Assembly: GCA_020741375.1 (NCBI GenBank)
Contig: DYZF01000128.1
Location: forward strand, 1 to 22,708
Source: Tessaracoccus flavescens
GTDB taxonomy: Bacteria; Actinomycetota; Actinomycetes; Propionibacteriales; Propionibacteriaceae
DNA: 22,708 nt
Reading direction: 5' to 3'
The notes beneath the pieces were generated by a model. The model did no database searches. It saw nothing but the letters and a program-made list of their open reading frames with translations, and was not told where the DNA came from. The position numbers and the translations under genes are program-made. This document shows positions 9,970-18,735 of this stretch, piece by piece. Positions within the stretch are counted from its first letter, which is position 1. Every line of letters begins with the position of its first letter.

Positions 9970-11282
9970 CAGGAGTCCTTCCCATCTTGCACATCGTCGT
10001 CAGCGGATTCGCCCTTGCCGGCGACGACACCGGCGAACTCGGGCAGCACCTGGCCGGGCAGCGGCGGAACCGGATAGCCACCGGCGAACGGATCGAACGG
10101 GGTCTCCATCTTTCCTTCGCTGAGCTCAGGCTTGTCGATCACCTTCGACTTCTCACCGAAGATGAAGTAGAGGACGGCAACCAGCGCGACGGCCAGGCCG
10201 ATGGTGTACTGCGGGAAGAGCGCCACGAGGATGACCCAGATGAGGGACACCTCGATGAGGACCTTCCAGCCGAGGTTCATGAACTGGTCGTAACGCAGGC
10301 GGGGCAGGGTGCCGCGCAGCCACACGAAGACCGAGATCAGCAGCTGAACCTTGATCATGAACCAGACCGGGCCGAGCCAAGGGTTGTTCAGGAACGGGAT
10401 GAGGTTGAGCGGCCACGGGGCGAGGTAGCCACCGAGGAACAGCGTGGTGCACACGGCCGACACCGTCGCCATGTTGATGTACTCCGCGAGGAAGAACATG
10501 GCGTAGCGGAAGCCGGAGTACTCGGTGAGGTAACCGGAGACCAGCTCGGACTCACACTCGGGAAGGTCGAACGGAGCACGGTTGGTCTCGCCGACCATCG
10601 AGATGGCGTAGATGACGAACGACGGGAACAGCAGCAGGGCGTACCAGCCGGAGATGCCCGGGTCGAAGCTCAGCTCGGTGAAGGGCACGCGGAACAGGAT
10701 CGTTTCGCGCTGCGATTCGACGATCTGCGCCGTCGACATGGTGTTGGCCATGATGAACACGGCCACCATCGACAGACCCATCGAGATCTCGTACGAGATC
10801 ATCTGGGCGGTGGAGCGGATCGAGCCGAGGAACGAGTAGGTGGAGTTGCCCGCCCACCCGGCGAGCACGATGCCGTAGATGCCGATCGAGGCGACGGCGA
10901 GCACGAAGATCGCTGCCACCGGGAGGTCGGTCACCTGCAGGCGGGTCTGGACACCGAACATGGTGACCTCGCCGCCGAAGGGGATGACGGTCCACGCGGT
11001 GAACGCAGCCACGCCGGTGAGCACGGGGGCGAGGGTGAAGATCCACTTGTCAGCGTGCTTCGGGCGGAAGTCCTCCTTGGCGATCAGCTTGGCGCCGTCG
11101 GCGAGGGCCTGACCCAAACCGAAGGGGCCGTTCATGATCGGGCCGAGGCGGTGCTGCATCTTGCCCACGAGGCGACGCTCGTACCACACGTTGAAGATGG
11201 TCCAGAGCAGGAGGATGACGAACAGCGCCACCACCTTGATCAGGATCAACCACCACGGGTCTTGGAAGAAGACGTTCTCCAT
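9969..11282 (-). CDS. nuoH: NADH-quinone oxidoreductase subunit H
   Basis: NuoH is the membrane subunit that joins the peripheral and membrane arms of complex I and builds much of the quinone entry chamber. The 437-aa protein has the hallmark loops: [17 protein letters not shown] (32-48), GDGAKL-type [14 protein letters not shown] (59-72), and the highly conserved [11 protein letters not shown] at 232-242 followed by [13 protein letters not shown]. The last 61 residues (about 377-437) are a soluble tail with a PVPPLPGQ proline-rich patch and an acidic end. It is absent from E. coli NuoH but I recall similar tails in actinobacteria. The ATG at 11282 is three bases after the nuoG stop. The gene overlaps nuoI by one base. 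Confidence 0.97.
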   Translation of the reverse strand: MENVFFQDPWWLILIKVVALFVILLLWTIFNVWYERRLVGKMQHRLGPIMNGPFGLGQALADGAKLIAKEDFRPKHADKWIFTLAPVLTGVAAFTAWTVIPFGGEVTMFGVQTRLQVTDLPVAAIFVLAVASIGIYGIVLAGWAGNSTYSFLGSIRSTAQMISYEISMGLSMVAVFIMANTMSTAQIVESQRETILFRVPFTELSFDPGISGWYALLLFPSFVIYAISMVGETNRAPFDLPECESELVSGYLTEYSGFRYAMFFLAEYINMATVSAVCTTLFLGGYLAPWPLNLIPFLNNPWLGPVWFMIKVQLLISVFVWLRGTLPRLRYDQFMNLGWKVLIEVSLIWVILVALFPQYTIGLAVALVAVLYFIFGEKSKVIDKPELSEGKMETPFDPFAGGYPVPPLPGQVLPEFAGVVAGKGESADDDVQDGKDS

Positions 11283-11285
11283 CGC

Positions 11286-13685
11286 TTACTCTCCCTCGTC
11301 CAGCGTCACGGCCGTGACAGTTACAGGGGTACCGGAGACGCCGGGCAGGCGCTCGGTGTTGCCGGGGTTCAGGGGCACCCAGACGACGTCGTCGACCATG
11401 TCGGCGACGGTTCCGACGGGCAGCACCTGGCTGACGCCACCCACCTCGACGGTGATGACCTCGGACAGTCCGAGGCGTTCAGCGGTAGCCGGCGAGACGC
11501 GGGCGAGGGCGGGACGAGCGGTCGCGCGGAGCGCCAACTCGTAGTCATTGCCCTGCGAAGCGTCCAGCAGCTCGCGCCAGCCGGCCATGACCAGACCATC
11601 CTGAGCAGCGGCAACCTGGGCCGACGGTGCGGCCGGGCGATCGCCCTCCCACGCGCCGAGCTCGGTCAGGTCGGCGTAGGCGTCCTTGGCGGTGCGGAAG
11701 CCGAGCTCGGAGCCCATCGCGTCGGCGAGCGCCGCGAGGATCCGGAGATCGGTCATCGGGGTGTTGGGGTGCTTGATCACCGTGCGGACGCGGCCCGCGC
11801 GGTGCTCCCAGTTGTAGAAGTGGCCGGCCTGCTCTTCGAGCAGTGCGGCCGGGAACACGACGTCAGCACGCTCGGTGACGGCCGACACGCGCTGTTCGAT
11901 GCTCACCACGAACTCGGCCGCCTCGAGCCCCGCGAGCGCGGCGGCCGGGTCTGCGAGATCGTACGGGTCAACGCCGGCGACGACGAGCGCCGCCAGTTCG
12001 CCGGACTCAAGCGCCTTGAACTGCTCCTCGGCGGACAGGCCGGGCGTGCTCGGCAGCGAGGCGACGCCCCACTGCGATGCGACGTCGACGCGTGCGGCGG
12101 CATCGGCCACCGGGCGACCGCCGGGCAGCAGGGCCGGCAGCAGGCCGGCGTCGATGGCACCGACTTCACCCGCGCGACGCGGGATCCACGCGAGGCGGGC
12201 GCCGGTGGCGCTGGCCTTTGCTGCGACGGTGCTGAGCAGCCCGGGCAGGGTTGCGGCGCGCTCCCCCACCAGGATGACGGTGCCTGCGTCGACGCCCTCA
12301 AGGGCGTTGAGCGCCTCGGCTTCGCCACCGGGCGCGACGGCCACGAGCGTGGCGTCGAGCTTGCCGGTGCCGCGCGAGGCGAACGGCGCGAGCGTGGTGA
12401 CCTTGAGGCCGTTCTTGCGCACAGCCTTGCGGAGACGCAGGAACACGATGGGCGATTCGTCCTCGGGCTCGAAGGCGACGAGCACGACGTGCTTGGCGGC
12501 TTCGAGATCCTCGTAGGTGACGCCGAGGCCGTCGGTGATCGCCGTGGCGGCGAGGAACTCAGCCTCTTCGGCCGACGACGGACGCGAGCGGAAGTCCACG
12601 TTGTTGGTGCCGAGCACCACGCGGGCGAACTTCGAGTAGCCGTAGGCGTTCTCGACGGTCAGGCGGCCACCGGTCTGGACGCCGACGGAGACGCCGGCTT
12701 CCTTCAGTCCGTGGACGGCCGCGTCGATGGCCTCGGGCCACGAGGCGGGCTCGAGCACGCCGTTGCGGCGCACCAGCGGGCGCGTGATGCGATCGTCGCC
12801 ACGGCCGTAGGTGAAGCCGAAGCGGCCCTTGTCGCAGCTCCACTCTTCGTTGACCTCTGGCTTGGTGCCCGCGAGGCGACGCTTGATCTGGAAGTGACGG
12901 TGGTCGGAACGGAGCTCACAGCCGGCGGCGCAATGCTCACAGGTGGTCGTCGTCGACACGAGGTCGAACGGACGGGACTGGAAGCGGTACGCGGCCGAGG
13001 TGAGGGCGCCGACGGGGCAGATCTGGACGACGTTGCCCGAGAAGTAGGAATCGTAGGGATCCTGCTCGTAGGTGCCGATCTGCTGCAGGGCGCCGCGCTC
13101 GACGAGAGCGATGAACGGATCGCCGGAGATCTGCTCGGAGAAGCGGGTGCAGCGCGCACACAGCACGCAGCGCTCGCGATCGAGGAGGATCTGCGCGGAG
13201 ACGCTCACCGGCTTCGGGAAGGTGCGCTTGCGGCCTTCGTAGCGGCTCTCGCCGTAGCCGTGGCTCATCGCCTGGTTCTGCAGGGGGCATTCGCCGCCCT
13301 TGTCGCAGATGGGGCAATCGAGCGGGTGGTTGATCAGCAGGAACTCCAGCATGCCCTTCTGCGCCTTGTCGGCGACCGGGGAGCTGACCTGCGTGTTGAC
13401 CTTCATGCCCTCCGCGACCGGCATGGTGCAGGAGGCCTGCGGCTTCGGGAAGCCGCGGCCGTTGCCGCCGTCGGGGATGTCGACCATGCACTGGCGGCAG
13501 GCGCCGACGGGATCGAGGAGCGGATGATCGCAGAAGCGAGGGATGTTGGTGCCGATCATCTCGGCAGCACGGATGATGAGGGTTCCCTTGGGAACACTGA
13601 CCTGCGTGCCATCAATGGTCAGGGTGACCATGTCCGGCTTCGGGGCCACCTCACCGCCGGTTGTCGGCTTGGCGTCGACGGTCAT
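11286..13685 (-). CDS. nuoG: NADH-quinone oxidoreductase subunit G (Fe-S rich)
   Basis: NuoG is the largest peripheral-arm subunit (799 aa) and carries the electron-wire clusters N1b, N4 and N5. The N-terminal 2Fe-2S domain uses C52, C63, C66 and C86. The His-Cys motif for N5 is H120, C124, C127 and C133 (HPLDCPICDKGGEC). N4 ligands are C173, C176, C179 and C223 (CVLCARC, then CPVGAL). A further CxxCxxxC with a 27-residue gap to the last Cys (C249, C252, C256, C284) matches the off-pathway N7 cluster, found in only some bacteria. The rest is a molybdopterin-oxidoreductase-like domain with no visible cofactor role, as is usual in NuoG. The ATG at 13685 overlaps the nuoF stop (ATGA), with GGAGA upstream. 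The whole gene lacks in-frame TTA, CTA and TCA codons. Confidence 0.97.
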   Translation of the reverse strand: MTVDAKPTTGGEVAPKPDMVTLTIDGTQVSVPKGTLIIRAAEMIGTNIPRFCDHPLLDPVGACRQCMVDIPDGGNGRGFPKPQASCTMPVAEGMKVNTQVSSPVADKAQKGMLEFLLINHPLDCPICDKGGECPLQNQAMSHGYGESRYEGRKRTFPKPVSVSAQILLDRERCVLCARCTRFSEQISGDPFIALVERGALQQIGTYEQDPYDSYFSGNVVQICPVGALTSAAYRFQSRPFDLVSTTTTCEHCAAGCELRSDHRHFQIKRRLAGTKPEVNEEWSCDKGRFGFTYGRGDDRITRPLVRRNGVLEPASWPEAIDAAVHGLKEAGVSVGVQTGGRLTVENAYGYSKFARVVLGTNNVDFRSRPSSAEEAEFLAATAITDGLGVTYEDLEAAKHVVLVAFEPEDESPIVFLRLRKAVRKNGLKVTTLAPFASRGTGKLDATLVAVAPGGEAEALNALEGVDAGTVILVGERAATLPGLLSTVAAKASATGARLAWIPRRAGEVGAIDAGLLPALLPGGRPVADAAARVDVASQWGVASLPSTPGLSAEEQFKALESGELAALVVAGVDPYDLADPAAALAGLEAAEFVVSIEQRVSAVTERADVVFPAALLEEQAGHFYNWEHRAGRVRTVIKHPNTPMTDLRILAALADAMGSELGFRTAKDAYADLTELGAWEGDRPAAPSAQVAAAQDGLVMAGWRELLDASQGNDYELALRATARPALARVSPATAERLGLSEVITVEVGGVSQVLPVGTVADMVDDVVWVPLNPGNTERLPGVSGTPVTVTAVTLDEGE

Positions 13686-14995
13686 CGCGGGTCTCCTTCC
13701 ACGGCAAACAGCGCGCTCTTCTCGTACGGGAACAGCTCCCAGGCGGGCGTGTGGTAACCCTGTTCGAACTCTTCACGGAAATGCTTGACGGCGCTCGTGA
13801 CACAGGCGACGGCACCGTCGGCCAGGGCGCAGAAGGAGCGCCCGCCGATGTTGTCGCAGATGTCGAGGAGCTTGTCGACGTCGCCCTCTTCGGCCTGACC
13901 GGCCTCGAACTTCATCAGCAGCTGGACGAGCCACCACGAGCCCTCACGGCACGGGGTGCACTTGCCGCAGCTCTCGTGCTTGTAGAACTCGACGAAACGC
14001 AGCGTCGTGCGCACCACCGAGGTGGTGTCGTCGAACACCTGAAGGGCCTTGGTGCCGAGCATCGTGCCAGCCGCGGCCATGCCTTCGTAATCCAGCGGGA
14101 TGTCGAGGCCTTCGGCGGTCAGGATCGGCGTGGACGAGCCACCGGGCGTGAAGAACTTCAGCTCGTGGCCGTCGCGCATGCCGCCACCCAGATCGATCAG
14201 CTGGCGCAGCGTGATGCCCATCGGGGCCTCGAACTGGCCGGGGCGCTTCACGTGGCCGGAGACTGAGTAGAGGGTGAAGCCCTTTGACTTCTCGGTGCCC
14301 ATCGACTGGAACCACGCGGCGCCGTTGTCGACGATCGCCGGAACCGACGCGATGGATTCCACGTTGTTGACGACGGTGGGCGATGCGTAGAGGCCGGCGA
14401 CCGCGGGGAACGGAGGACGCAGACGCGGTTGGCCGCGACGTCCCTCGAGCGAATCGAGTAGTGCGGTTTCCTCGCCACAGATGTAAGCGCCGGCGCCGGC
14501 GTGGACGATGATGTCGAGGTCGTAGCCGGTGCCCAAGATGTTCTTGCCCAGGTAGCCGGCCGCGTAGGCCTCGCGCACCGCCTGCTGCAGGCGACGGATC
14601 ACGTGGAGCACCTCACCGCGGCAGTAGATGAACGCGGTGTGGCAGTTGATGGCGTAGGAGGAGATGATGATGCCCTCCACGAGAACGTGGGGGTTGGCCA
14701 TCATCAGCGGGATGTCCTTGCAGGTGCCCGGCTCCGACTCGTCGGCGTTGACGACGAGGTACTTCGGGTTGGGGTTGTCCTGCGGAACGAAGGACCACTT
14801 CATGCCCGTCGGGAAGCCTGCGCCACCGCGACCGCGGAGGTTGGCGTCCTTGACGAGCGAGACGAGATCCTCGGGCTTCATGTCGAAGGCCTTGCGGATG
14901 GCGCGGTAGCCGCCGGTCGCCTCATAGCGGGCGAGCTTCCAGGACTTGTCCTCGCCCCACTGGGCACTGAGGACGGGGGTCAGCATGTCGGTCAC
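13682..14995 (-). CDS. nuoF: NADH-quinone oxidoreductase subunit F (NADH/FMN site)
   Basis: NuoF is the electron-input subunit: it binds NADH, FMN and cluster N3. The glycine-rich nucleotide site RGRGGAGFPTGMKW is at 54-67, and the ADESEPGTCKD segment (84-94) is the FMN/NADH contact region. A second conserved block is AGAGAYICGEETALLDSLEG (166-185). The N3 ligands are C343, C346, C349 (ESCGKCTPCREG) and C389. I place the start at GTG 14995, not at the far end of the open frame (15163). GTG overlaps the nuoE stop in GTGA and has a strong GAGGAGG seven bases upstream. The 56 extra upstream codons would lie inside nuoE and give an Arg/Pro-rich sequence foreign to the family. An ATG three codons later is too far from the ribosome binding site. 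The length is 437 aa, normal for the family. Confidence 0.97.
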   Translation of the reverse strand: MTDMLTPVLSAQWGEDKSWKLARYEATGGYRAIRKAFDMKPEDLVSLVKDANLRGRGGAGFPTGMKWSFVPQDNPNPKYLVVNADESEPGTCKDIPLMMANPHVLVEGIIISSYAINCHTAFIYCRGEVLHVIRRLQQAVREAYAAGYLGKNILGTGYDLDIIVHAGAGAYICGEETALLDSLEGRRGQPRLRPPFPAVAGLYASPTVVNNVESIASVPAIVDNGAAWFQSMGTEKSKGFTLYSVSGHVKRPGQFEAPMGITLRQLIDLGGGMRDGHELKFFTPGGSSTPILTAEGLDIPLDYEGMAAAGTMLGTKALQVFDDTTSVVRTTLRFVEFYKHESCGKCTPCREGSWWLVQLLMKFEAGQAEEGDVDKLLDICDNIGGRSFCALADGAVACVTSAVKHFREEFEQGYHTPAWELFPYEKSALFAVEGDPR

Positions 14996-15735
14996 TTGGC
15001 GGCCTCCTCTTCGGGGGCGGCCGGCGTGGCGTCGGCCGACGGTGCGTTCCAGTTGTTGTCGCGGGCCAGTTCGCGGCCGAGCAGCGACGCGGGGCCGGCG
15101 GACGGGCCTTCGTCGGCGCGGCCGTCGGGGAAGCCAGCGAGCACGCGCTCCGCTTCCTTCCACGAGGTGAGCGTGGCGCCACGCGGGGAGACGACTTCCT
15201 CGCCGTTCATGAGCTTGTCGATGAGCTCATCCATCTTGGCGGGGTCCATGTTGTCGAAGAACTCCCAGTTGACCATCGCGACGGGCGCGAAGTCGCAGGC
15301 TGCGTTGCATTCGAGGCGCTCGAGCGAGACCTTGCCGCACGGGGTGGTCTGGCCCTCATCGATACCGAGCTTGGCCTTGGCGCGGTCCAGCAGAATGTCG
15401 CCGCCCATGACGGCGCACAGCGCGGTGGTGCACACACCGAGGTGGTGGTGACCCGCCGGGCGTCGCTTGTACATCGTGTAGAACGTGGCGACGCCGGAGA
15501 CCTGCGCGGTGGTGATGCCGAGCACGTCGGCGCACACCTCGATGCCACGGGGGCTGACGCGACCGTCGACCGACTGCACGAGGTGCAGCATCGGCAGCAG
15601 CGCCGAGCGGGGCTGCGGGTAGCGTGAAGCCAGCTCACGCAGTTCGGCGATGGTCGTCTCGTCGATGTTGGTCGACTGATCCGAGTAGTCCACCGAGCCG
15701 GACTCGGGGAAATGGCTTTCGAAGTGGCCGCTCAT
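14992..15735 (-). CDS. nuoE: NADH-quinone oxidoreductase subunit E (2Fe-2S)
   Basis: NuoE is the thioredoxin-fold subunit carrying cluster N1a beside NuoF. The four ligands are C102 and C107 (CTTALC), then C143 and C147 (CNAAC), the same spacing as in E. coli NuoE. An N-terminal helical region (about 25-90) precedes the cluster domain. After about residue 182 comes a 65-residue extension with [13 protein letters not shown] and an Ala/Glu-rich end. This tail is, as far as I recall, typical of actinobacterial NuoE. The ATG at 15735 is chosen because it overlaps the nuoD stop (ATGA) and has GGAGG nine bases upstream. The frame stays open to 15900, but that part lies in nuoD and reads as Arg/Pro-rich noise. 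The length is 247 aa. Confidence 0.96.
   Translation of the reverse strand: MSGHFESHFPESGSVDYSDQSTNIDETTIAELRELASRYPQPRSALLPMLHLVQSVDGRVSPRGIEVCADVLGITTAQVSGVATFYTMYKRRPAGHHHLGVCTTALCAVMGGDILLDRAKAKLGIDEGQTTPCGKVSLERLECNAACDFAPVAMVNWEFFDNMDPAKMDELIDKLMNGEEVVSPRGATLTSWKEAERVLAGFPDGRADEGPSAGPASLLGRELARDNNWNAPSADATPAAPEEEAAK
15003..15009 (-). promoter_or_regulatory. Ribosome binding site of nuoF (GTG start)
   Basis: GAGGAGG on the minus strand, seven bases before the GTG at 14995 and inside the 3' end of nuoE. It fixes the nuoF start at GTG, rather than the ATG nine bases later or the far upstream end of the open frame. Confidence 0.75.
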
Positions 15736-17081
15736 CGGTCCACACCTCCAAGAACGGGGTCGAGGCTTGCGATGGCGACGACGACGTCGGACATCATGCC
15801 GCCCTCGCACATCATCGGGACGGACTGCAGGTGGTTGAAGCCCGGATCGCGGAAGTGAACGCGGTACGGGCGGGTGCCGCCGTCGGAGACGACGTGGCAC
15901 GCCAACTCACCCTTGGGCGATTCGATGGCCTGATACACCTGACCGACCGGAACCTTGAAGCCCTCGGTGACGATCTTGAAGTGGTGGATCAGCGCCTCCA
16001 TGGATTCGCCCATGATGTGCTTGATGTGTTCGTTCGAGTTGCCCTGGCCGTCGGCGCCGACCGACAGCTGCGCCGGCCACGCGATCTTCTGATCGGCAAC
16101 CATGACGGGCTGGCCCTGAGACTTCTCGAGGCGCTCGTAGCACTGCTCGATGATCTTCAGCGACTCCCAGCACTCCTGCAGACGGATGCGGAAGCGGCCG
16201 TAGGAATCGTTCGAGGCCCAGGTGACGACGTCGAAGTCGTAGGTCTCGTAGCCACAGTACGGCTGGGTCTTGCGGAGATCCCAGGCGTAGCCCGTGGAGC
16301 GCAGCGGCGGGCCCGACATGCCCATCATGGTGGCCTGGGTCAGGTCCATGACGCCGATGTCGGACATGCGGCCGATGAAGATCGGGTTCTCGTTGCAGAA
16401 CGCCGCGTACTCCGGCAGGTGCTTCTTCAGCCAGTCGATGACGGTGCGGAGGTGGCTGAGGCCGTCCTCCGGGAGGTCGTTGGCGACGCCGCCGGGGCGG
16501 ATGTACGCGTTGTTCATGCGCAGACCGGAGACGGCCTCGAAGAAGTCGAGGATCATCTCGCGCTCGCGGAACGCGATGGTCATCATCGTCAGGGCGCCGA
16601 TCTCCATGCCGCCGGTTCCCATGGCCACGAGGTGCGAGGCGATGCGGTTGAGCTCCATCATGAGCACGCGGATGACGGTGGCGCGCTCCGGGATGTCGTC
16701 GGTGATGCCCAGAAGCTTCTCGACGGCGAGGCAGTAGACGGCCTCGTTGAAGATGGGAGCGACGTAGTCCATGCGCGTCACGTAGGTGACGCCCTGGGTC
16801 CAGGTCTTGTACTCCATGTTCTTCTCGATGCCGGTGTGCAGGAAGCCGATGCCGGGGCGAATCGAGGTGACGGTTTCGCCGTCCATCTCGAGGATGAGGC
16901 GGAGCACGCCGTGCGTGGACGGGTGCTGCGGGCCCATGTTGACGACGATGGTCTCGTCGCCGCGCTCGGCCTGCTCGGAGGCGATGTCGGCCCAGTCGCC
17001 GCCCTGTGCGAGGTAGACGCGGTCGGCCTTGTCGTCGGTGGAGCCAGCGAAGATGTCTTCAGATGCTGCGTGCGTAGTCAT
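15732..17081 (-). CDS. nuoD: NADH-quinone oxidoreductase subunit D (quinone site)
   Basis: NuoD is the 49-kDa subunit, related to the NiFe-hydrogenase large subunit, that forms the quinone-reduction pocket with NuoB. The 449-aa protein has the quinone-loop motif GPQHPSTHG (50-58). H57 and Y106 (TRMDY) have the 49-residue spacing of the quinone-binding His and Tyr of Thermus Nqo4. Other family blocks are [16 protein letters not shown] (79-94), [20 protein letters not shown] and the C-terminal [20 protein letters not shown], ending in the conserved VxGGVDR. Hydrogenase metal-ligand cysteines are absent, as expected. NuoC and NuoD are separate, not fused as in E. coli. The ATG at 17081 overlaps the nuoC stop by one base (TGATG), with GGAGG 11 bases upstream. 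Confidence 0.97.
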   Translation of the reverse strand: MTTHAASEDIFAGSTDDKADRVYLAQGGDWADIASEQAERGDETIVVNMGPQHPSTHGVLRLILEMDGETVTSIRPGIGFLHTGIEKNMEYKTWTQGVTYVTRMDYVAPIFNEAVYCLAVEKLLGITDDIPERATVIRVLMMELNRIASHLVAMGTGGMEIGALTMMTIAFREREMILDFFEAVSGLRMNNAYIRPGGVANDLPEDGLSHLRTVIDWLKKHLPEYAAFCNENPIFIGRMSDIGVMDLTQATMMGMSGPPLRSTGYAWDLRKTQPYCGYETYDFDVVTWASNDSYGRFRIRLQECWESLKIIEQCYERLEKSQGQPVMVADQKIAWPAQLSVGADGQGNSNEHIKHIMGESMEALIHHFKIVTEGFKVPVGQVYQAIESPKGELACHVVSDGGTRPYRVHFRDPGFNHLQSVPMMCEGGMMSDVVVAIASLDPVLGGVDR

Positions 17082-17791
17082 CAGGAGTAAGTCCTCCGGT
17101 TATCGGGGGCGGGAACCTTGGCGCCCTTGTACTCAACGTCAACGCCACCCAGCGGGTAGTCCTTGCGCTGCGGGTGGCCCTTCCAGTCGTCCGGCATCAG
17201 GATGCGGGTGAGCGACGGGTGGCCGTCGAAGATGACGCCGAACATGTCCCAGGTCTCGCGCTCGTGGTAGTCGGCCATCGGGTAGGTGGCCACCACGGAC
17301 GGGACGCGGGCGTCGTCGTCGGGGCAGGTGACCTCGAGGCGGACGCGGCGGTTGTGGGTGTAGCTCAGCAGGTGGTAGACGACGTGCAGTTCGGCGCCGG
17401 TCTCCTGCGGGTAGTGCACACCGTTGACCGAGACGCAGACCTCGAAGCGGAGGTGCGCGTCGTCGCGGAACGTCTTGGCGACGGTGGCGAGGTGCTCGCG
17501 GGGCACGTAGATGGTCAGCTCGCCGCGGTCGAACAGGAAGCGAGCGCCCTTGAGCTCCTCGGGAAGCACCTCGAGCGCGCGTCCGTGGACGGCGTCGAAC
17601 GTGTCGTTGAACGGGGGCTGGGTCTGGCCGGGGAACGCGAGCTCGCGCTCGATACCGCCGTAGCCGGAGGTGTCGCCGGAGCCGCGCGACCACATGCCAG
17701 ACTTGCGGGCGAAGACCGGGGTGGTCTCAGCCGGCATGCCGGAGGTGGACGGCAGGTTCTCGTTGTCGGGGTTCACGACGTTGTCGGTCAT
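17081..17791 (-). CDS. nuoC: NADH-quinone oxidoreductase subunit C
   Basis: NuoC is the 30-kDa structural subunit of the peripheral arm, packed against NuoD. The diagnostic signature runs through residues 175-215: [18 protein letters not shown], then [20 protein letters not shown]. The 236-aa protein has an N-terminal stretch of about 55 polar residues ahead of the globular domain. The ATG at 17791 overlaps the nuoB stop in ATGA, and AAGGG lies nine bases upstream. The 3' end overlaps nuoD by one base. It stands alone rather than fused to NuoD, which is the usual arrangement outside some proteobacteria. Confidence 0.97.
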   Translation of the reverse strand: MTDNVVNPDNENLPSTSGMPAETTPVFARKSGMWSRGSGDTSGYGGIERELAFPGQTQPPFNDTFDAVHGRALEVLPEELKGARFLFDRGELTIYVPREHLATVAKTFRDDAHLRFEVCVSVNGVHYPQETGAELHVVYHLLSYTHNRRVRLEVTCPDDDARVPSVVATYPMADYHERETWDMFGVIFDGHPSLTRILMPDDWKGHPQRKDYPLGGVDVEYKGAKVPAPDNRRTYS

Positions 17792-18342
17792 CGCATGAGG
17801 CCCTTCATCTCAACCTTGGCCGGAGCCGCGAGCGCGATGCGCTCCTCTTCCTCGCTGCGGGCGATGGCGTTGGCGCCGATCGGGTGGTGCTGCACCTTCT
17901 CGCGCAGCTTGAACATGGCTTCGATCAGCATGTCCGGGCGGGGCGGGCAGCCGGGGATGTACATGTCGACAGGGAGGAAGTGGTCGCAGCCCTGCACGAC
18001 GGCGTAGTTGTTGAACATGCCGCCGGAGGAGGCGCAGGCGCCCATTGAGATGACCCACTTGGGGTTGGGCATCTGGTCGTAGACCTGACGGATGACGGGG
18101 GCCATTTTCTGGGAGACACGGCCCGACACGATCATGAGGTCCGCCTGGCGGGGCGAGGCGCGGAACACTTCCTGGCCCCAGCGGCCGGCGTCGTAACGCG
18201 GGGTGCCGTAGGCCATCATCTCGATGGCGCAGCAGGCGAGGCCCATGGTTGCCGGCCAGAAGGAGGCCTTGCGGAGCCAGCCGAAGACGCCTTCGACGGT
18301 GGTGAGCAGAATGCCGCTCGGAATCTTATCTTCGAGACCCAT
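17788..18342 (-). CDS. nuoB: NADH-quinone oxidoreductase subunit B (cluster N2)
   Basis: NuoB binds N2, the last iron-sulfur cluster, which reduces the quinone at the interface with NuoD. The unusual tandem-cysteine ligand pair is C37-C38 ([10 protein letters not shown]), with C103 ([11 protein letters not shown]) and C132 (IPGCPPRP) completing the set. The rest of the chain ([21 protein letters not shown] and the [14 protein letters not shown] block) is strongly conserved. It has 184 aa, normal for the family. The ATG at 18342 is 13 bases after the nuoA stop and has only a weak GGA eight bases upstream, so it may depend on coupling to nuoA. It overlaps nuoC by four bases. Confidence 0.98.
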   Translation of the reverse strand: MGLEDKIPSGILLTTVEGVFGWLRKASFWPATMGLACCAIEMMAYGTPRYDAGRWGQEVFRASPRQADLMIVSGRVSQKMAPVIRQVYDQMPNPKWVISMGACASSGGMFNNYAVVQGCDHFLPVDMYIPGCPPRPDMLIEAMFKLREKVQHHPIGANAIARSEEEERIALAAPAKVEMKGLMR

Positions 18343-18355
18343 AGTTAGTTTCCGA

Positions 18356-18715
18356 TCATTCCCAGTCGAGGCCGTTGCGGCGCAGGACGTAGATGTAAGG
18401 GATGAAGAACAGCGCGACGAAGACCACCATCGCGATGATGGCGAACTGGGGCAGCGCGTCGCGAGCCACTGCCCACGGCAGCAGGAAGACCACTTCGATG
18501 TCGAAGACGATGAACATCATCGCGGTGATGTAGTACTTCACCGGGAAGCGGCCACCGCCGACCGGCTGCGGAGTGGGCTGGATGCCGCACTCATAGGAGT
18601 CGTACTTCGCGCGGTTGTAGCGCGCGGGGCCGACGACGATACTCAGCGCGGTCGACACGAGCACGAACGCCGTGGCCAGCACCACCATTCCCACGATGGG
18701 GATATACAGGTTCAT
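18356..18715 (-). CDS. nuoA: NADH-quinone oxidoreductase subunit A
   Basis: NuoA is a three-helix membrane subunit near the quinone chamber and the first gene of the complex I set. In its 119 aa are the loop motif YECGIQP (41-47), whose Cys is the conserved active/deactive-loop cysteine of this subunit, and the second-helix block [20 protein letters not shown] with the membrane acids D72 and E74. The C-terminal helix ends in RRNGLDWE, as is common in bacterial NuoA. The ATG at 18715 has GGAAGGA ten bases upstream. The gene begins 20 bases after the menJ stop, with no clear promoter in that gap. It is therefore probably transcribed from upstream of menJ, although a promoter inside menJ cannot be excluded. 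Confidence 0.97.
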   Translation of the reverse strand: MNLYIPIVGMVVLATAFVLVSTALSIVVGPARYNRAKYDSYECGIQPTPQPVGGGRFPVKYYITAMMFIVFDIEVVFLLPWAVARDALPQFAIIAMVVFVALFFIPYIYVLRRNGLDWE

Positions 18716-18735
18716 CTAAGTCGATTCCTTCCCAG

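Noticed and set aside
9987..13757. Plus-strand ORF of 1256 codons opposite nuoG and nuoH
   Set aside because: It is codon-aligned with two well-identified genes and exists because they lack TTA, CTA and TCA codons. The product is Arg/Asp/Glu/His/Gly-rich with no recognisable domain.
14996..15163. N-terminal extension of nuoF to the far ATG
   Set aside because: The 56 codons lie within nuoE and encode an Arg/Pro-rich sequence. GTG 14995 has GAGGAGG at ideal spacing and overlaps the nuoE stop.
15736..15900. N-terminal extension of nuoE to the far ATG
   Set aside because: It lies within nuoD. ATG 15735 has GGAGG upstream and an ATGA overlap.
17082..17098. Small inverted repeat (GGAG with CTCC) around the nuoD ribosome binding site as a translational switch
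   Set aside because: The stem is only 4 bp and likely chance in purine-rich Shine-Dalgarno DNA. nuoD is already coupled to nuoC by stop-start overlap.
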